This document shows positions 21,036 to 27,962 of a stretch of DNA of 27,962 nucleotides, in pieces. The first letter of the stretch is position 1, and each line of letters starts with the position of its first letter. This stretch comes from an uncultured Oscillospiraceae bacterium (GTDB lineage Bacteria > Bacillota > Clostridia > Oscillospirales > Oscillospiraceae): positions 1 to 27,962 of the forward strand of contig CAKTVN010000002.1 in NCBI GenBank assembly GCA_934623545.1. The letters are read 5' to 3'. The notes beneath the pieces are model-generated. The model was not told the origin of the DNA and did no database searches. It saw only the letters and a program-made list of their open reading frames with translations. The translations under genes and the position numbers were made by a program.

Positions 21036-21923
21036 ATGCGAAAAAAGACAAGGCAGACGCTTGTTGGATACACATTCCTGGCTCCGGCGCTGATCATATT
21101 TCTGGTCCTGGTGCTGCTGCCGGTGCTGGCGTCGCTGATCCTGGCGTTTACAAAGTGGAACTTCTTCTCGGGCTTTTCCACGCTGAAATTTGTAGGCATC
21201 CAGAACTTTGTAAAAATGTTCACCACGGACAAATCGATCAAAACGGCGCTGCTCAACACGTTCATCTACGCGGTGTCGATCGTTCCGGTCACGGTTTTTC
21301 TGTCGATGATTTTGGCGCACGCCGTCAACGGCAGAGTTTATTTCCAGCGGTTCTTCCGCCTGGCATTTTTTATTCCCTATATCTCCAACATGGTCGCGCT
21401 GGGCGCGGTCTTCAAGTTCCTGTTCGGCGCGGACGGCGCGATCAACGATATCCTTGAAAAGCTGTTCCACATTCAAAATGCACCCAACTGGCTTGCCTCG
21501 GCGAGCCTGTCCAAAATACCGATCATCTGTGTCATGATCTATTCCGGCATCGGCTTCTGCCTGATCGTCTACATCGCGGCGATGAAGATGGTCCCGCACG
21601 ACCTGTATGAGGCGGCGGAGCTCGACGGAGCGTCCCCCATCCGGCAGTTCTTCTCGATCACGGTCCCGATGATCTCCCCGACGACGTTCTATCTGGTGAT
21701 CGTCCGTATGATCAACGCGTTCCAGATCTTCGCCGCGATCAACATCATCACCTCCTCCGGTAAATCCTCCGGAAGCGCGAGTCTGGTCGTGCGGATCTAT
21801 GAAGAGGCGTTCAGCAACTACAACTTCGGCTACGCGAGCGCGCTGGCGTGGGTGCTGGTGCTGCTGGTGCTGGTCGTGACGCTGATCAACTTCAAGCTTC
21901 AGAAGAAGTGGGTCCACTATTAA
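21036..21923 (+). CDS. Carbohydrate ABC transporter permease (MalF/UgpA type)
   Basis: A 295-residue permease with six membrane helices, starting MRKKTRQTLVGYTFLAPALI. The cytoplasmic EAA loop is visible as DLYEAAELDGASPIRQFFSI with TVPMISPTTF, the site that docks with the ATPase. GGAGG lies 7 bases before ATG 21036; upstream in-frame starts lack a site. It pairs with the next gene to form the channel of a CUT1 importer. The gene is 70 bases after the binding protein. No ATPase gene is present in the cluster. Confidence 0.93.
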   Translation: MRKKTRQTLVGYTFLAPALIIFLVLVLLPVLASLILAFTKWNFFSGFSTLKFVGIQNFVKMFTTDKSIKTALLNTFIYAVSIVPVTVFLSMILAHAVNGRVYFQRFFRLAFFIPYISNMVALGAVFKFLFGADGAINDILEKLFHIQNAPNWLASASLSKIPIICVMIYSGIGFCLIVYIAAMKMVPHDLYEAAELDGASPIRQFFSITVPMISPTTFYLVIVRMINAFQIFAAINIITSSGKSSGSASLVVRIYEEAFSNYNFGYASALAWVLVLLVLVVTLINFKLQKKWVHY

Positions 21924-21933
21924 GGAGGATACG

Positions 21934-22770
21934 ATGAAACAAGGTAAACTATCGATCCGAAAGCTGATCCTGACGCTCGTATTGCTCCTGCTTGCGATCG
22001 CGTTTATGCTGCCGCTGCTGTGGATGCTCTCTTCCTCGCTGAAGACCCCGATGCAGGTTTTTGAAAAGCCGTTCCGGTGGTTCACGGACAAGCTTCGGTT
22101 TTATAACTATGCGTCTGTCTGGACGGACGCGGATATGCCCTTCTGGAAGTCGTTCGCAAATTCGCTGACGATCTCCGTGGTCAGCGTGGTGGGGCAGCTC
22201 ATCGTCTCGTCGATGGCGGGCTACGCCTTCGCGAAGATCGAGTTCAAGGGGAGAAATCTCCTGTTCACGCTGATGCTGATGACGATGATGATCCCGATGC
22301 AGGTTCTGATCATTCCGAGATATATGCTCTTCCACCAGATCGGTCTGTACGACACGCTGTGGGCGCTCATCATCCCGAATTTCTTCAACTTCACCTCCAT
22401 ATTCCTGCTGCGGCAGTTCTATCTGAGCCTGCCGAACGAGATGATGGAGGCGGCGCTGATCGACGGCGCGGGCTACTTCCGCATCTGGCGGTCGATCATG
22501 CTGCCGCTGACGAAGAACGGGCTGATCTCGGCGGCGATCCTCGCGTTCATCAGCTCGTGGAACGAATATCTCTCGGCGCTCATCTTCCTGCCGAGCAAGG
22601 AAAACTACACCGTGTCGCTTGCCATCCGATACTATCTGAACGATACGGCGCGTGAATACAATCTGATGATGTGCGCGGCAGCGAGCACGATCATTCCGGT
22701 CGTGATCCTGTACATCTCCGCGCAGAAATATTTTGAGGACGGCATCGCTTCCTCGAGCGTAAAGGGTTGA
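21934..22770 (+). CDS. Carbohydrate ABC transporter permease (MalG/UgpE type)
   Basis: A 278-residue permease with six helices, beginning MKQGKLSIRKLILTLVLLLL. Family marks are SMAGYAFAKIEFKGR, MMIPMQVLIIPRYML and the EAA loop MMEAALIDGAGYFRIWRSIM with LPLTKNGL. AAGGAGG precedes the ATG by 6 bases; the gene starts ten bases after the first permease. It completes the membrane part of the importer. Its stop is 17 bases before the sulfatase start, whose ribosome site directly follows it, so the two are tightly linked. Confidence 0.93.
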   Translation: MKQGKLSIRKLILTLVLLLLAIAFMLPLLWMLSSSLKTPMQVFEKPFRWFTDKLRFYNYASVWTDADMPFWKSFANSLTISVVSVVGQLIVSSMAGYAFAKIEFKGRNLLFTLMLMTMMIPMQVLIIPRYMLFHQIGLYDTLWALIIPNFFNFTSIFLLRQFYLSLPNEMMEAALIDGAGYFRIWRSIMLPLTKNGLISAAILAFISSWNEYLSALIFLPSKENYTVSLAIRYYLNDTAREYNLMMCAAASTIIPVVILYISAQKYFEDGIASSSVKG

Positions 22771-22787
22771 GGAGGCTTGAACACGAA

Positions 22788-24284
22788 ATGAAAACGGATA
22801 AAAGACCGAACGTCATTTTGATCCTGACCGACGATCAGGGCTACTGGTCGCTGGGCTGCAACGGAAACCGCGAGATCCGCACGCCCAACATCGACTGGCT
22901 GGCGGCTGGCGGCGTGCGGATGGAGAATTTCTTCTGCGCATCCCCGGTCTGCTCGCCGGCGCGGGCGTCGCTTCTGACGGGGCGCATCCCATCGCAGCAC
23001 GGCGTGCTGGACTGGATCCGCTGCGGCGCGGGCGAGACGCACGGCGACGCGCCGGTCGAGTACCTCGAGGGCATCACCGGCTATACGGAGCTGATGGCAA
23101 AGAGCGGCTATACCTGCGGTATCAGCGGAAAGTGGCACCTGGGCGCGACCGGATATCCGCAGAAGGGCTATTCGCACTGGTTCGTCACGCTCGGCGGAAG
23201 CGGCACCTATCACGACGCGGAGGTCTATCGCGGCACGGAGCGCATCCAGACGAAGGGCTATCTGACGGATGTGATCACGGACGACGCGCTGGCGTTCATC
23301 GACGAATGCTGCGAGCAGGACGACAAGCCGTTCTATCTGAATCTGACCTATACCGCCCCGCACAGCCCGCACGTCGACCAGCACCGCGAGGAATATGTGC
23401 GGTATTATGAGAAAAACTGTACGTTCTCCGACGTGCCTCAGGACCCGCGCAGCCCGTGGAGCATCCAGAATCCGCACGACATCGCTTACAGTCTGACATT
23501 CGCGTCAAAGGACCGTGAGTATCTGACCATCCGCGATCTGCTCGCCGGCTATTACGCGGCGGTGCAGGGCGTGGACGACGGCGTCGGCAGGATCATCCAA
23601 AAGCTCGAGGAAAAGGGCATCCGCGACGATACGCTGATCATCTTCACCTCGGATAACGGCTTCAGCGGCGGGCAGCACGGCGTCTGGGGCAAGGGCAACG
23701 CCACCAACCCGCTCAACCTGTACGATACCTGTGTGAAGGTCCCGTGCATCTTCAATATGCCCGGAAAAATTCGCTCCGGCGTGGTCTCGGACGCGCTGCT
23801 CAGCGCGTATGACTTCATGCCGACGCTGCTGGACTTCCTGAAGATCGAAAATCCGGAGGCGGGGCAGTTGCCCGGCAGGAGCTTCCTGCCGCTGCTGACG
23901 GAGCAGTCGTATCAGGACTATCATGAGAGCATCGTCGTCTTTGACGAGTACGGACCGAACCGCATGATCCGCACCAAGGAGTGGAAGTACATCCACCGCT
24001 ATCCGGACGGACCGAACGAGCTTTACGATCTGGTACACGACCCGGCGGAGCATTTCAATCTCCTGACGGAAAACCGGTATTTCAATTACGGACCGAAATT
24101 CATCGAGCAGAAGGCGCGCGAGCTGCGCGCGCAGCTGACGGCATGGTTCCGGACCTACGTCGACCCGGACAAGGACGGCGCGCACGAGCCGGTCGCCGGA
24201 CGGGGGCAGCTGTGCAAGGTTGGACCGGAGGCAGAGGGCAAGATTGCCTTCCATCCGGCGGTCGCCGTTGAGTATCAGCGCTGA
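22788..24284 (+). CDS. Sulfatase (formylglycine-dependent, cytoplasmic)
   Basis: A 498-residue type I sulfatase. TDDQG at 14-18 gives metal ligands D15 and D16; the modification motif is CSPARASLLTGR at 55-66, so C55 would be turned into formylglycine. Further active-site marks are GKWHLG (K115, H117), APHSPH (H192 region), TSDNG (D289, N290) and GGQHGVWGKGN (H297, K302). It starts MKTDKRPNVILIL with no signal peptide, so it acts on imported substrate in the cytoplasm. In an anaerobe, C55 needs a radical-SAM maturase, which is not in the window. Some members of this fold cleave phosphodiesters or phosphonates instead of sulfate esters, and the adjacent phosphodiesterase leaves that open. GGAGG lies 12 bases before the ATG. 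Confidence 0.93.
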   Translation: MKTDKRPNVILILTDDQGYWSLGCNGNREIRTPNIDWLAAGGVRMENFFCASPVCSPARASLLTGRIPSQHGVLDWIRCGAGETHGDAPVEYLEGITGYTELMAKSGYTCGISGKWHLGATGYPQKGYSHWFVTLGGSGTYHDAEVYRGTERIQTKGYLTDVITDDALAFIDECCEQDDKPFYLNLTYTAPHSPHVDQHREEYVRYYEKNCTFSDVPQDPRSPWSIQNPHDIAYSLTFASKDREYLTIRDLLAGYYAAVQGVDDGVGRIIQKLEEKGIRDDTLIIFTSDNGFSGGQHGVWGKGNATNPLNLYDTCVKVPCIFNMPGKIRSGVVSDALLSAYDFMPTLLDFLKIENPEAGQLPGRSFLPLLTEQSYQDYHESIVVFDEYGPNRMIRTKEWKYIHRYPDGPNELYDLVHDPAEHFNLLTENRYFNYGPKFIEQKARELRAQLTAWFRTYVDPDKDGAHEPVAGRGQLCKVGPEAEGKIAFHPAVAVEYQR

Positions 24285-24306
24285 CGCCGGCGGAGGTGGA
24301 GGCGCT

Positions 24307-25026
24307 GTGAAAAACATAGAAGCGATCGCATTTGATCTGGACCGGACGCTGTATGACCGCTTTTCGACGCTCCGCGCCATCGCGTCTCTGATGACGCGGG
24401 AGCATCCGATGTGGTTCCGCGAGGGCTTGAGCGCCTATGCGCTCGGCGAGCTGCTGGCGCAGGCGGATTACTGGCTGATCTACGGCGGCTGGGAAGCTGT
24501 GTATCACTGCCTGAGCGATCTGGCAGTTTTCCGGGATGACCCCGGCTATGCCGCATTCCGGGATTTTATCCTCGACGACGGCTTCAAGCGCGTCGCGGTC
24601 CCCTATCCGGGCGCGTCGGAGCTGCTGGCTGGTCTCCGGAAGCAAGGCTATCGCCTCGGTCTCATTACGAATGGGACCGGCGCGCGGCAGCGGCAGAAGC
24701 TCGCGCTGTTGGGCTTGGAGGCGTCGTTTGACGCCATTCTGATCAGCGGCGAATTTGGCGCGGCAAAGCCGGACGTCCCGATCTTTCAGGAGATGAGCAA
24801 GCAGCTCGAAACGCCGCCGGAGCGGCTCGCATTTGTGGGCGACAGCCCGGAAACAGACATTTTGGGCGCAAACCGGGCGGGCATGATCTCCATCCGGGTC
24901 AAGACCTCGCCGTATTGGGGCGCGATGCCCGGCGGCAAGGCGGCGTATGAGCTATGGGACATTTTTGAGCTGCCCGGGCTGCTCGCCCGGCTCAAGGAAG
25001 GAAGCGAAGCGGTTGGAGCGAATTGA
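24307..25026 (+). CDS. HAD family hydrolase (subfamily IA phosphatase-like)
   Basis: A 239-residue haloacid dehalogenase-type hydrolase. Motif I is FDLDRTLYD with D10 and D12, motif II ITNGT (T121, N122), the lysine is K154 in GAAKPD, and motif III is GDSPETD (D179, D184). A helical cap lies between motifs I and II (about 17-95), as in phosphoglycolate phosphatase-like proteins. It probably removes phosphate from a small sugar or glycerol phosphate. The start is GTG 24307, with GGAGGTGGAGG just upstream, 22 bases after the sulfatase stop. Beside a phosphodiesterase, it could act on the phosphomonoester that enzyme releases. Confidence 0.88.
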   Translation: MKNIEAIAFDLDRTLYDRFSTLRAIASLMTREHPMWFREGLSAYALGELLAQADYWLIYGGWEAVYHCLSDLAVFRDDPGYAAFRDFILDDGFKRVAVPYPGASELLAGLRKQGYRLGLITNGTGARQRQKLALLGLEASFDAILISGEFGAAKPDVPIFQEMSKQLETPPERLAFVGDSPETDILGANRAGMISIRVKTSPYWGAMPGGKAAYELWDIFELPGLLARLKEGSEAVGAN

Positions 25027-25762
25027 TGTACAAAACTGCGCGGAGCGCCCGAAGCTGATCGCGCACCGCGGGCTCGCGGCAAGCTGCCCGCCCAATTCCC
25101 TCGCGGCATTCCGCAAAGCCGGGGAAGCCGGCTTCTGGGCGATCGAAACGGATATCCGGAAAACGCGCGACGGGCGCTACGTCTGCATCCACGACGCAAG
25201 CGTCGACGGGATGTTCGACGGCAGCGGCGCGGTCTCGGAGCAGTCGTTTGACGCGCTGCGGCGGCTTTCCTACGGCGGCGCGTGGCGCGGACCGGGGCGC
25301 GGCTTCGGACCGATGCCGTCGCTGGAGGAGTATCTGGAGGTTTGCCGGGACTACGGCTGCCATCCATTTCTGGAGACGAAAACGGACGATGTGCCGGGCG
25401 TGCTGGAGATCGCGCTTCGCTACTTCCCGGAGGAGGCGGTGATCCTGTCCAGCATCGAATACGCGCACATCGAAAGCGCGGCGAAATTCTCGCAGAAGGT
25501 ATTTCTGCATCACATTTTCTCAAGCGAGCAGACGATGCGAGCGCTTTCGGCACGGGGCTACTGCGGCGTGTCCTATAACTACAAGGACTGGCACGACGCG
25601 CCGGAGGCGCTTCTGCGCGAGACGCACGCGCACGGCGTGTGCTTCTGCCTGCGCGCGGCGGATACGCCGGAGGATTTTCGCGCGCTGTGCGCGCTCGGCG
25701 CAGACTACGTTCCGACGAACTGCGTCCTGCCGGAGCAGGTCCTCCCGCGCACCGAATCCTGA
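25013..25762 (+). CDS. Glycerophosphodiester phosphodiesterase
   Basis: A 249-residue GDPD-family enzyme, which splits glycerophosphodiesters to glycerol 3-phosphate and an alcohol. Catalytic marks: IAHRG with H18 and R19, the PPNSLAAF loop (N28), AIETDI with E45 and D47, CIHDASVD with H60 and D61, and FLETK with E121 and K123. The barrel end DYVPTN is typical. It has no signal peptide and is cytoplasmic like E. coli UgpQ, which is encoded with a CUT1 importer. The start is not certain: TTG 25013 overlaps the HAD stop by 14 bases and has GGAAGG about 10 bases upstream; no ATG is suitably placed. Confidence 0.88.
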   Translation: MERIDVQNCAERPKLIAHRGLAASCPPNSLAAFRKAGEAGFWAIETDIRKTRDGRYVCIHDASVDGMFDGSGAVSEQSFDALRRLSYGGAWRGPGRGFGPMPSLEEYLEVCRDYGCHPFLETKTDDVPGVLEIALRYFPEEAVILSSIEYAHIESAAKFSQKVFLHHIFSSEQTMRALSARGYCGVSYNYKDWHDAPEALLRETHAHGVCFCLRAADTPEDFRALCALGADYVPTNCVLPEQVLPRTES

Positions 25763-25848
25763 TGCGGTCCACGCGCATTCATTTCAAGATAATGCCGGTC
25801 TGGCATTGGACAAAACGATTGGGATAAAAGCAGAAAGGGATCCTGATT

Positions 25849-27756
25849 ATGAAGCAATTTATACACGAAACGCCCGCCGCCTCGGAAAATCCGCCGGAGC
25901 TGCAGCACTATGATGTGGTCGTCGTCGGCGGCGGCATGAGCGGTCTGTGCGCAGCGATCGCCTCGGCGCGGCATGGCGCCAAAACGGCGCTGGTGCAGGA
26001 CCGGAGCGTCTTCGGCGGCAACGCAAGCTCCGAGACGAGAATGCACATCTCCGGCGCGTCCTGCCACTGGGGCAAGACCAACGCGGCGGAGACAGGCATT
26101 CTGATGGAGCTTCAGCTGGAAAACAAGTATTTGAACGACAGCTATAACTACTCGATCTGGGACGGCGTGCTGTGGTCCAAGGCGCTCGAAACGGAGAATC
26201 TGGACACGTTCATGAACACGACGATGGAGCGCGTGATCTCGGGCGTGAATGAGATCCTCGCGGTGGAATGCTATCAGATGACGACGGAGAAGCGCTTTCG
26301 CTTCACGGCGGACATCTACGTAGACGCGACCGGGCACGGAACGCTCGGCTATTTCGCGGGCGCGGAGTATATGATCGGCAGAGAAAACAGCGCGACCTAT
26401 CACGAAAAATCCGCGCCGGAAAAAGAAGACGGCTGCACAATGGGCAACACGATCTATTTCTGCGCGCAGGACGTCGGGCACCCGGTGAAATTCACAAAGC
26501 CCTCATGGGCGTACAGCTTCGACGAGAGCTTCTTCAAGCACCGCTATCACGGCGATGTCGTCGTATACCACACCGACGACGACGTTGTAGTCCTCCGCCC
26601 GGACGAGGATTACGAGGACCATGCAGACCAGCTGGTGGAAAAATACGACGTACAGTCCGGCTACTGGTGGGTCGAGCTCGGCGGCGACTGGGACGACATC
26701 ATCAAATCCGCGGAGGATATCCGCTGGGAGCTGTATAAGACGCTCTACGGCGTCTGGGATCACATCAAAAACGGCGGCGACCACGGCGCGGAGAACTACG
26801 AGCTCATCTGGGCAGGAAACGTCTCCGGCACGCGCGAGAGCCGCCGCCTGATGGGGACCTACATCCTCACGGAAAACGACATCCGCGAGGACACGCGGCA
26901 GCTGCGCGACGACGCGGTCGCCTACGGCGGCTGGCCGATGGACGAGCACACGGCGGGCGGCTTCGCGGCAAAGGGCGAGATCCCGTCCATGGTCCGGAAT
27001 TTTCCGGGGCTTTATTCCATCCCCTACGGCTGCTACTGCTCCAAAAACATCCGGAACATGATGATGGCGGGGCGGGACATCAGCGCCTCGAAGCTCGCGA
27101 TGGGCTCGACCCGTGTCATGGGAACGTGCGCGGTCGGCGGACAGGCTGTCGGTACGGCGGCGGCGATGGCGTCCAAACGAGGCTGTACGCCGGTCGAGTT
27201 CGGCGAAAAATACATCCAGGAGCTGCGGCAGGCGCTTCTGAAGGACGACTGCTACATTCCCGGCTGCCGGAACGAGGATGCGCTCGATCTGGCGCGCACG
27301 GCGCGCGTCCGCGCGAGCTCCGCGCGCAGCGGCTATGAGGCGGAAAAGGTCCTCAGCGGTGTCAGCCGGAACACGGACACCGAGATCCACGAGTGGTGCT
27401 CGAACGGGCTCGCGCCGGCGGGCGAGACGCTGACGCTGGAGCTGGAAAAGCCCTCCGTCGTTTCGCAGGTCCGCGTGACGTTCGACCCCGATCTTTCGGA
27501 GGAGCGCTGCATCTCCGTCTCAAAGGCGTTCATCGAGAAGGAGCCGATCGGCGTCGCAAAGGAGCTTGTCCGGGATTATTCCGTGACGCTCTGGAACGGC
27601 GGAAGGAAGGTTTGGGAAACGGCAGTCACGGACAATTATCAGCGCCTGTGCGTGCTCGATCTCCCGGCGCCGGTCGAGGCGGACCGCGTGGAGCTGCGCT
27701 TCACGGCGACGAACGGCGCGGAGGATGTTCGTGTGTTCGAGGTCCGAGTTTATTAA
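25849..27756 (+). CDS. FAD-dependent oxidoreductase (PF12831-like) with C-terminal beta domain
   Basis: A 635-residue protein. The dinucleotide motif is YDVVVVGGGMSGLCAAIA (G27-G32), followed by D51 after the second strand and GGNASSETR (57-65), which is typical of the FAD_oxidored family common in carbohydrate loci. Near 395-440 the FAD-contact segment NMMMAGRDISASKLAMG with VMGTCAVGGQAVGTAAAMA appears. Residues about 490-635 form a separate beta-rich domain (LELEKPSVVSQVRVTFDPDLS, ending DVRVFEVRVY) resembling F5/8-type discoidin folds. There is no signal peptide. AAAGGG lies 9 bases before the ATG. It may oxidise a sugar hydroxyl ahead of cleavage, but no reaction is established. It is the last gene of the cluster and has a strong terminator. 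Confidence 0.88.
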   Translation: MKQFIHETPAASENPPELQHYDVVVVGGGMSGLCAAIASARHGAKTALVQDRSVFGGNASSETRMHISGASCHWGKTNAAETGILMELQLENKYLNDSYNYSIWDGVLWSKALETENLDTFMNTTMERVISGVNEILAVECYQMTTEKRFRFTADIYVDATGHGTLGYFAGAEYMIGRENSATYHEKSAPEKEDGCTMGNTIYFCAQDVGHPVKFTKPSWAYSFDESFFKHRYHGDVVVYHTDDDVVVLRPDEDYEDHADQLVEKYDVQSGYWWVELGGDWDDIIKSAEDIRWELYKTLYGVWDHIKNGGDHGAENYELIWAGNVSGTRESRRLMGTYILTENDIREDTRQLRDDAVAYGGWPMDEHTAGGFAAKGEIPSMVRNFPGLYSIPYGCYCSKNIRNMMMAGRDISASKLAMGSTRVMGTCAVGGQAVGTAAAMASKRGCTPVEFGEKYIQELRQALLKDDCYIPGCRNEDALDLARTARVRASSARSGYEAEKVLSGVSRNTDTEIHEWCSNGLAPAGETLTLELEKPSVVSQVRVTFDPDLSEERCISVSKAFIEKEPIGVAKELVRDYSVTLWNGGRKVWETAVTDNYQRLCVLDLPAPVEADRVELRFTATNGAEDVRVFEVRVY

Positions 27757-27758
27757 GG

Positions 27759-27786
27759 AAAAAGCCGCCCGATGGGGCGGCTTTTT
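27759..27786 (+). terminator. Terminator of the sulfatase cluster
   Basis: Twelve-base perfect arms (AAAAAGCCGCCC, loop GATG, complement ending in TTTTT) begin two bases after the FAD oxidoreductase stop. It is a classical intrinsic terminator, and its last base is shared with the first hairpin of the following array. Confidence 0.9.
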
Positions 27787-27945
27787 GTCACCCCGGAGGG
27801 GTGACACTCTTTTTGCCCGGAGGGCGAAAAATAACCGCGCCGCAGGCGCGGAGGGACCGCATCCGGAGGATGCGGGAGGCTTTTTCGCGCACGGAGTGCG
27901 CGGGGAACGATTCAGCCCCTTTTTCTTTGCGCGGCAAAGAAAAAG
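27786..27945 (-). repeat. Second run of small hairpins
   Basis: Hairpins at 27786-27806 (9 bp), 27811-27829 (8), 27835-27851 (7), 27857-27875 (8) and 27886-27902 (7) all enclose three bases, GGA or GCA on the plus strand (TCC or TGC on the minus). A longer stem, CTTTTTCTTTGC at 27919-27930 with its complement at 27934-27945, follows. The layout mirrors 15090-15323, and the GTCACCCC-TCC-GGGGTGAC hairpin is nearly the same in both. It may continue past the window end. Confidence 0.75.
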
Positions 27946-27962
27946 CCGCTGGCGGTAAAAAG

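Noticed and set aside
19580-21265. 561-codon open frame on the minus strand
   Set aside because: It runs antisense to the binding protein and first permease, which have signal peptide, domain and EAA motifs. The frame is open because of high GC in the third codon position; the translation is rich in R, V and H with no domain.
20832-22091. 419-codon open frame on the minus strand
   Set aside because: It crosses three plus-strand genes and the two gaps between them and has a repetitive D/R/H/Q composition with no ribosome site.

Overview
The window looks like a piece of a GC-rich anaerobic Firmicute, probably a gut Clostridia of the Oscillospiraceae/Ruminococcaceae kind. The reasons are strong AGGAGG-type ribosome sites, lipoprotein signal peptides on the transporter binding proteins, a pyruvate phosphate dikinase, a DUF3793 protein beside a flavodoxin, a cysteine-rich KTR protein, and near-consensus TTGACA/TATAAT promoters. 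This placement is inference from gene content; no rRNA or other marker is present. I saw no tRNA, rRNA, CRISPR array, transposase or phage gene.

Left part (1-3064): the end of ppdK and its terminator, then a minus-strand unit of TetR regulator, KTR protein, a frameshifted membrane protein and a GNAT acetyltransferase. The TetR gene has a near-perfect promoter in which the -10 box sits between two arms of an inverted repeat, so it is probably autoregulated. A small membrane ORF of doubtful status follows.

Middle part (3121-14300): a carbohydrate locus. A zinc-type MDR dehydrogenase and a cupin-type glucose-6-phosphate isomerase diverge from a shared region. Then come a complete ribose-type (CUT2) ABC importer in the order ATPase, permease, permease, binding protein; a LacI-family repressor; a Dabb-domain protein; a DUF4432 (aldose-epimerase-like) protein; and a divergent SDR oxidoreductase. 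Related GAAAACGTTT-type palindromes lie in or beside the promoters of the ABC operon, lacI, the DUF4432/Dabb pair and the SDR. This suggests one local LacI regulon for import and early conversion of an unidentified sugar or polyol.

Repeat-rich gap and accessory genes (14301-18292): about 1 kb of non-coding DNA is a mosaic of dispersed hairpin repeats, including inverted copies of an identical 36-base hairpin and a run of eight small stem-loops that supplies the stop codon of an MFS transporter gene. A DUF3793-flavodoxin pair follows, with a consensus promoter and two GTTAGA-type inverted repeats in a 200-base leader, suggesting metal control.

Right part (18293-27756): a PocR/AraC regulator diverges from a seven-gene plus-strand cluster: a CUT1 binding protein and two permeases (no ATPase), a cytoplasmic formylglycine-type sulfatase, a HAD phosphatase, a glycerophosphodiester phosphodiesterase and a large FAD-dependent oxidoreductase. 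This resembles a Ugp-type uptake and hydrolysis module with an added sulfatase and oxidoreductase, and is the best candidate for an undescribed catabolic system here. The window ends in a second run of small hairpins related to the one near 15.2 kb.
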